Position numbers and translations under genes: made by a program. This document shows, in pieces, positions 61,155-64,000 of a DNA stretch of 64,000 nucleotides (positions are counted from its first letter, which is position 1; every line of letters begins with the position of its first letter). The stretch lies in contig CAJUTV010000004.1 in assembly GCA_910589305.1 (NCBI GenBank), positions 150,853 through 214,852 of the forward strand, in the 5' to 3' direction. The stretch comes from an uncultured Lachnospira sp. Lineage in GTDB: Bacteria; Bacillota; Clostridia; Lachnospirales; Lachnospiraceae. The notes under the pieces were generated by a model, which was not told the origin of the DNA, made no database searches, and saw only the letters and a list, made by a program, of their open reading frames with translations.

Positions 61155-62537
61155 ATGGCAAAGGTTAAAGACACAGCATTTTTTTGTAATGAATGTGGAT
61201 ATGAGTCTGCAAAATGGTTTGGGCAGTGTCCTTCATGCAAGCAGTGGAATACTTTTGTAGAAGAACCTGTATCAAAAAGTACAAATGTAAAGGGCGTTGT
61301 TCAGACGTCTTTGCGCAATTCAGATATAAAAAAAGGTACACCTGTACAATTATCAACTGTTCAGTCTACAGATAAGGATAGAGTGACAACAGGTATCAAA
61401 GAATTTGACCGTGTATTGGGGGGCGGCATTGTAAGCGGTTCTTTAATATTAGTGGGAGGAGACCCAGGCATTGGCAAATCAACATTACTTTTGCAAATGT
61501 GTCATAATCTTTCTAAAAGTGGAAAAAAAGTATTGTATATATCAGGCGAAGAGTCCTTGACACAGATAAAGCTTCGTGCTGAGCGGGTAGGAACAATAAG
61601 TGAGGAGTTAATGGTTTTATGTGAGACAAGTCTTGAAGTAATAGAAGGGACGTTAAAATCAGAAAATCCTCAAATTGTGATTGTGGATTCAATACAGACG
61701 ATGTATCGGGAAGAAATTAGTTCAGCGCCAGGAAGTGTAGGTCAAGTTCGTGAGACGACAGCTATTCTTATGCAGTTGGCAAAAGGCTTAAATATTAGTA
61801 TTTTTATTGTGGGACATGTTACAAAAGAAGGTGTTGTTGCAGGACCTCGCGTTTTGGAACATATGGTTGATACAGTGCTTTATTTTGAGGGAGATAAATA
61901 TGCTACATATCGAATTTTGCGAAGTGTAAAGAATCGATTTGGTTCTACTAATGAAATTGGTGTATTTGAGATGCAAGAAAAAGGATTAATCGAGGTAACA
62001 AATCCATCTGAGTATATGCTTACTGGGAAACCAGAAAATGCATCAGGTTCCATTGTTGTTTGTCTGCTTGAAGGAACACGACCTTTATTAGTTGAGATTC
62101 AAGCATTGGTATGTGATTCTAACTTTGGTTTGCCCAGAAGAACTGCCGCTGGAACGGATTACAATAGAGTTAATTTATTGATGGCTGTCTTAGAAAAACG
62201 AGCAGGTATTCATTTGTCTGCAAGCGATGCTTATGTCAATATAGCAGGAGGTGTAAAAGTTAATGAGCCAGCTATTGACCTTGGTATTGTGATGGCTATA
62301 GCAAGTAGTTTTCGCAATAAAGTAGTAGATGATAAAACGATTATTTTTGGGGAAGTTGGTCTTGCAGGGGAAGTCAGAGCAGTAAGCCAGCCACAGATTC
62401 GAGTAAATGAAGCAATAAAACTTGGGTTTAAAATATGTATTCTTCCATCTGTATGCTTGAAAAATATCAAAAAAACTGATAAAATTACATTAATAGGTGT
62501 ACGTAATATTATAGAGGCCATAAAGTTAATAGAATAA
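61155..62537 (+). CDS. radA: RadA/Sms DNA repair ATPase
   Basis: Protein of 460 residues. The zinc finger is CNECGYES and CPSCKQWNT; the Walker A is GGDPGIGKSTLLLQ near residue 102, and the family motif VKNRFGSTNEIG follows near 257. The C-terminal Lon-like domain ends in VCLKNIKKTDKI. It is a RecA-related helicase for recombination intermediates. GGGG precedes ATG 61155; the upstream ATG 61143 overlaps this site. In B. subtilis disA follows radA; here a chemotaxis-signalling protein does. Confidence 0.94.
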   Translation: MAKVKDTAFFCNECGYESAKWFGQCPSCKQWNTFVEEPVSKSTNVKGVVQTSLRNSDIKKGTPVQLSTVQSTDKDRVTTGIKEFDRVLGGGIVSGSLILVGGDPGIGKSTLLLQMCHNLSKSGKKVLYISGEESLTQIKLRAERVGTISEELMVLCETSLEVIEGTLKSENPQIVIVDSIQTMYREEISSAPGSVGQVRETTAILMQLAKGLNISIFIVGHVTKEGVVAGPRVLEHMVDTVLYFEGDKYATYRILRSVKNRFGSTNEIGVFEMQEKGLIEVTNPSEYMLTGKPENASGSIVVCLLEGTRPLLVEIQALVCDSNFGLPRRTAAGTDYNRVNLLMAVLEKRAGIHLSASDAYVNIAGGVKVNEPAIDLGIVMAIASSFRNKVVDDKTIIFGEVGLAGEVRAVSQPQIRVNEAIKLGFKICILPSVCLKNIKKTDKITLIGVRNIIEAIKLIE

Positions 62538-62616
62538 ATAATTTGCAGATATCTTTAGGGTAGTGCAATAGACGAAATGGCAAGTGTACATAGTGCGTTT
62601 TAAAGAGGAGGGGGAT

Positions 62617-63252
62617 ATGGAAAATATAGAAGTCATTAATAATTTAACAAATATTCTTAATGGGCTTGATGACTCACAAGAAAAGTTGGAAAAGGATGCA
62701 TTTGATGTTATCAATTCGTCCGATACATCACTTAATTTAATTAAGGAAAGTATTAGCAGCATTGAAGAAATACTAAAGATGATTGATACATTAAATAGCG
62801 TGGTAGAGCAATCTTCAGCAAAGATTAAGGAATTGGTTGAATTATCAGGTAATATTGAAGAATTTGCAACCGTTATAAGTAATATATCTAAGAGGACAAA
62901 TATACTTTCGTTAAATGCTTCCATTGAGGCAGCTAGAGCAGGGGAGCATGGTCGTGGGTTTGCAGTAGTAGCCAGTGAAGTTCGCAGTCTTGCCTCACAG
63001 TCTTCAAAATCTTCAAAAGAAATAACCGATACGATTGCAAAGATTCAGACTTCAGTTGATGAGACGGTTATTTCAATGAAATCAATATTTGATAATGCCA
63101 CAGCACAAAAGGACAAGGCAGATTCTGTAGGGAAAATTTTAAATAAGGTCGTTGATGCTGCCTATACGGCAAATGAGTTGGCACGTAATATTGAAAATGA
63201 GATTGCATATCAAAGAGAAATTACAGACGAGGCAAAAAATGCTTTAAAGTAA
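62617..63252 (+). CDS. Stand-alone methyl-accepting signalling domain protein
   Basis: Protein of 211 residues. The highly conserved hairpin tip is NISKRTNILSLNASIEAARA and GEHGRGFAVVASEVRSLA, as in chemoreceptors. There is no membrane helix, HAMP or obvious sensor domain, only about 90 preceding helical residues. It may be a soluble receptor core that binds CheA/CheW or a signalling scaffold. GGAGGGGG precedes ATG 62617. No chemotaxis genes are next to it. Confidence 0.85.
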   Translation: MENIEVINNLTNILNGLDDSQEKLEKDAFDVINSSDTSLNLIKESISSIEEILKMIDTLNSVVEQSSAKIKELVELSGNIEEFATVISNISKRTNILSLNASIEAARAGEHGRGFAVVASEVRSLASQSSKSSKEITDTIAKIQTSVDETVISMKSIFDNATAQKDKADSVGKILNKVVDAAYTANELARNIENEIAYQREITDEAKNALK

Positions 63253-63503
63253 TGTTTAGATATATTGCAAATTTCATAAAGCATTTGTTAAACAAATAAA
63301 GCAATTTTATATAATAAGGGCTGTTGCAAAAGATTTTTTTTACATATAGTATGATTTATTTTAAAAATACTATATTAAAATGTGAAATTTTTATTTTGTA
63401 CCACCCTTTATTATTTTTTATAATAAGATGCAAGCAAATAGTTGTTACTTTTTAATTATTATGGAGATATTAATTAAGAGTATATAAAAAGGAAAGGTTT
63501 TTT

Positions 63504-63665
63504 ATGTTTAAAAAGAAAAAGAACAATAAAAAGAAACATAGCAGTTTGGAATATTATCTGTGTGCAGGTCTCGTATTAAGTCAAGTAGTTCTTATGGTAT
63601 GGGATATGATAGAGTATAAAAAGCAAGAAGAAAAACAAGAGAAAATCCAAGTTGATTTAAAATAG
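63504..63665 (+). CDS. Small membrane protein, basic N-terminus
   Basis: Protein of 53 residues. It starts FKKKKNNKKKHSSLEYY, then one helix (LCAGLVLSQVVLMVWDMI), then a charged tail ending QEKIQVDLK. GGAAAGG lies 7 bases before the ATG. It is the last gene before the rRNA leader. The function is unknown. The 250-base gap before it (63253-63503) is AT-rich with no clear signal. Confidence 0.7.
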   Translation: MFKKKKNNKKKHSSLEYYLCAGLVLSQVVLMVWDMIEYKKQEEKQEKIQVDLK

Positions 63666-63697
63666 GAAAAGACGCGTAAAAAAATAGAAAAAAGTTA

Positions 63698-64000
63698 TTG
63701 ACAGGATTCGACTTAAGTGATAATATAATCAAGTCGCCGCGAGAGAGTTGAAAGAGTGGACAAGATAACAAGGATATTGGGTAAAGATATTTGATAACGT
63801 TATAAGTGCAAATGAGATTCTTAAAAGCGGCAAGATAGAGGATATTAAAAGATATAAAAAGTATAGTAAGTTATATTTTTAGATTAAAAAATATCCCTTA
63901 TAATAAAGGAAATAAGGAATCATAAATATAAATAGATTCCAAATTGACGATTGAACCTTGAAAACAAATGCTAAATCGAAAAAACGATAGCAGAATAGTA
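63698..64000 (+). promoter_or_regulatory. Probable rRNA operon promoter and leader (16S outside window)
   Basis: A perfect TTGACA at 63698-63703 is followed after 17 bases by TAATAT, and TATAAT overlaps at 63724-63729. About 300 untranslated bases follow with no ORF, ending in GAACCTTGAAAAC, a string commonly found in clostridial rRNA leaders and spacers. The 16S gene is probably just beyond 64000. No rRNA sequence itself is present, so the assignment rests on context. Confidence 0.55.

Noticed and set aside
62538..62616. disA gene after radA
   Set aside because: The gap and next gene were checked for the DisA order expected in Firmicutes; the product is a chemotaxis-type signalling protein instead.

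Overview
The window is AT-rich chromosomal DNA of a low-GC Firmicute, most likely a Lachnospiraceae-type clostridium. The evidence is an alpha/beta small acid-soluble spore protein, a group-B-like [FeFe] hydrogenase, a DUF1385 - prmC - prfA run after rho and rpmE, the McsA/McsB/ClpC system, a K+-dependent-type membrane pyrophosphatase, and many genes started at TTG or GTG behind strong GGAGG sites. No prophage, transposase, tRNA or CRISPR array was seen. The window ends in what looks like the promoter and leader of an rRNA operon.

Layout. 1-4.3 kb: end of a zinc-ribbon protein, the hydrogenase, a Nudix hydrolase, an LRR lipoprotein and a lysophospholipase. 4.5-8 kb: hemerythrin/CheX-like protein, DegV, a lone HypB and an XRE regulator. 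8.3-11.8 kb: clpS, clpA and aat, a compact N-degron set. 11.9-16.4 kb: pyrophosphatase, DJ-1 protein, a D,D-carboxypeptidase and the SASP. 16.7-20.7 kb: tig, clpP, clpX, engB. 20.7-28 kb: DUF4364 and malic enzyme on the minus strand, then rho, rpmE, DUF1385, prmC, prfA. 28.3-34.4 kb: a PIN-type toxin-antitoxin pair, an HD-GYP protein, a ZIP transporter, an O-antigen-ligase-like protein and an asparaginase. 34.6-43.6 kb: a CE12-like esterase, nitroreductase, beta-CASP metallo-beta-lactamase, lipid kinase, a three-domain mannose enzyme, an AP2-domain protein and TyrA. 44-44.4 kb: a 32-residue hydrophobic peptide gene in a highly structured transcript. 44.7-50.7 kb: leuS, a DUF433/DUF5615 cassette and several unknown genes. 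50.9-56 kb: cell-surface genes (GT2-GtrA, NAGPA-like, anchored protein, flippase). 56-63.3 kb: mcsA, mcsB, clpC, radA and a receptor-less chemotaxis-signalling protein.

Protein quality control is the main theme: ClpP, its unfoldases ClpX, ClpA and ClpC, the adaptors ClpS and McsA, the arginine kinase McsB, the Aat tagging enzyme and trigger factor all lie within 52 kb. No lon or ctsR is seen at their usual neighbouring positions.

The most unusual material is non-coding. The 32-residue peptide mRNA has mutually exclusive pairings that could hide or expose its ribosome site, as in type I toxin mRNAs. Unrelated genes (clpC and a nitroreductase; degV and an asparaginase; and more loosely nudix, aat, engB, DUF1385) share hairpin leaders ending at the Shine-Dalgarno. 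A 60-nt hairpin repeat is scattered between genes.
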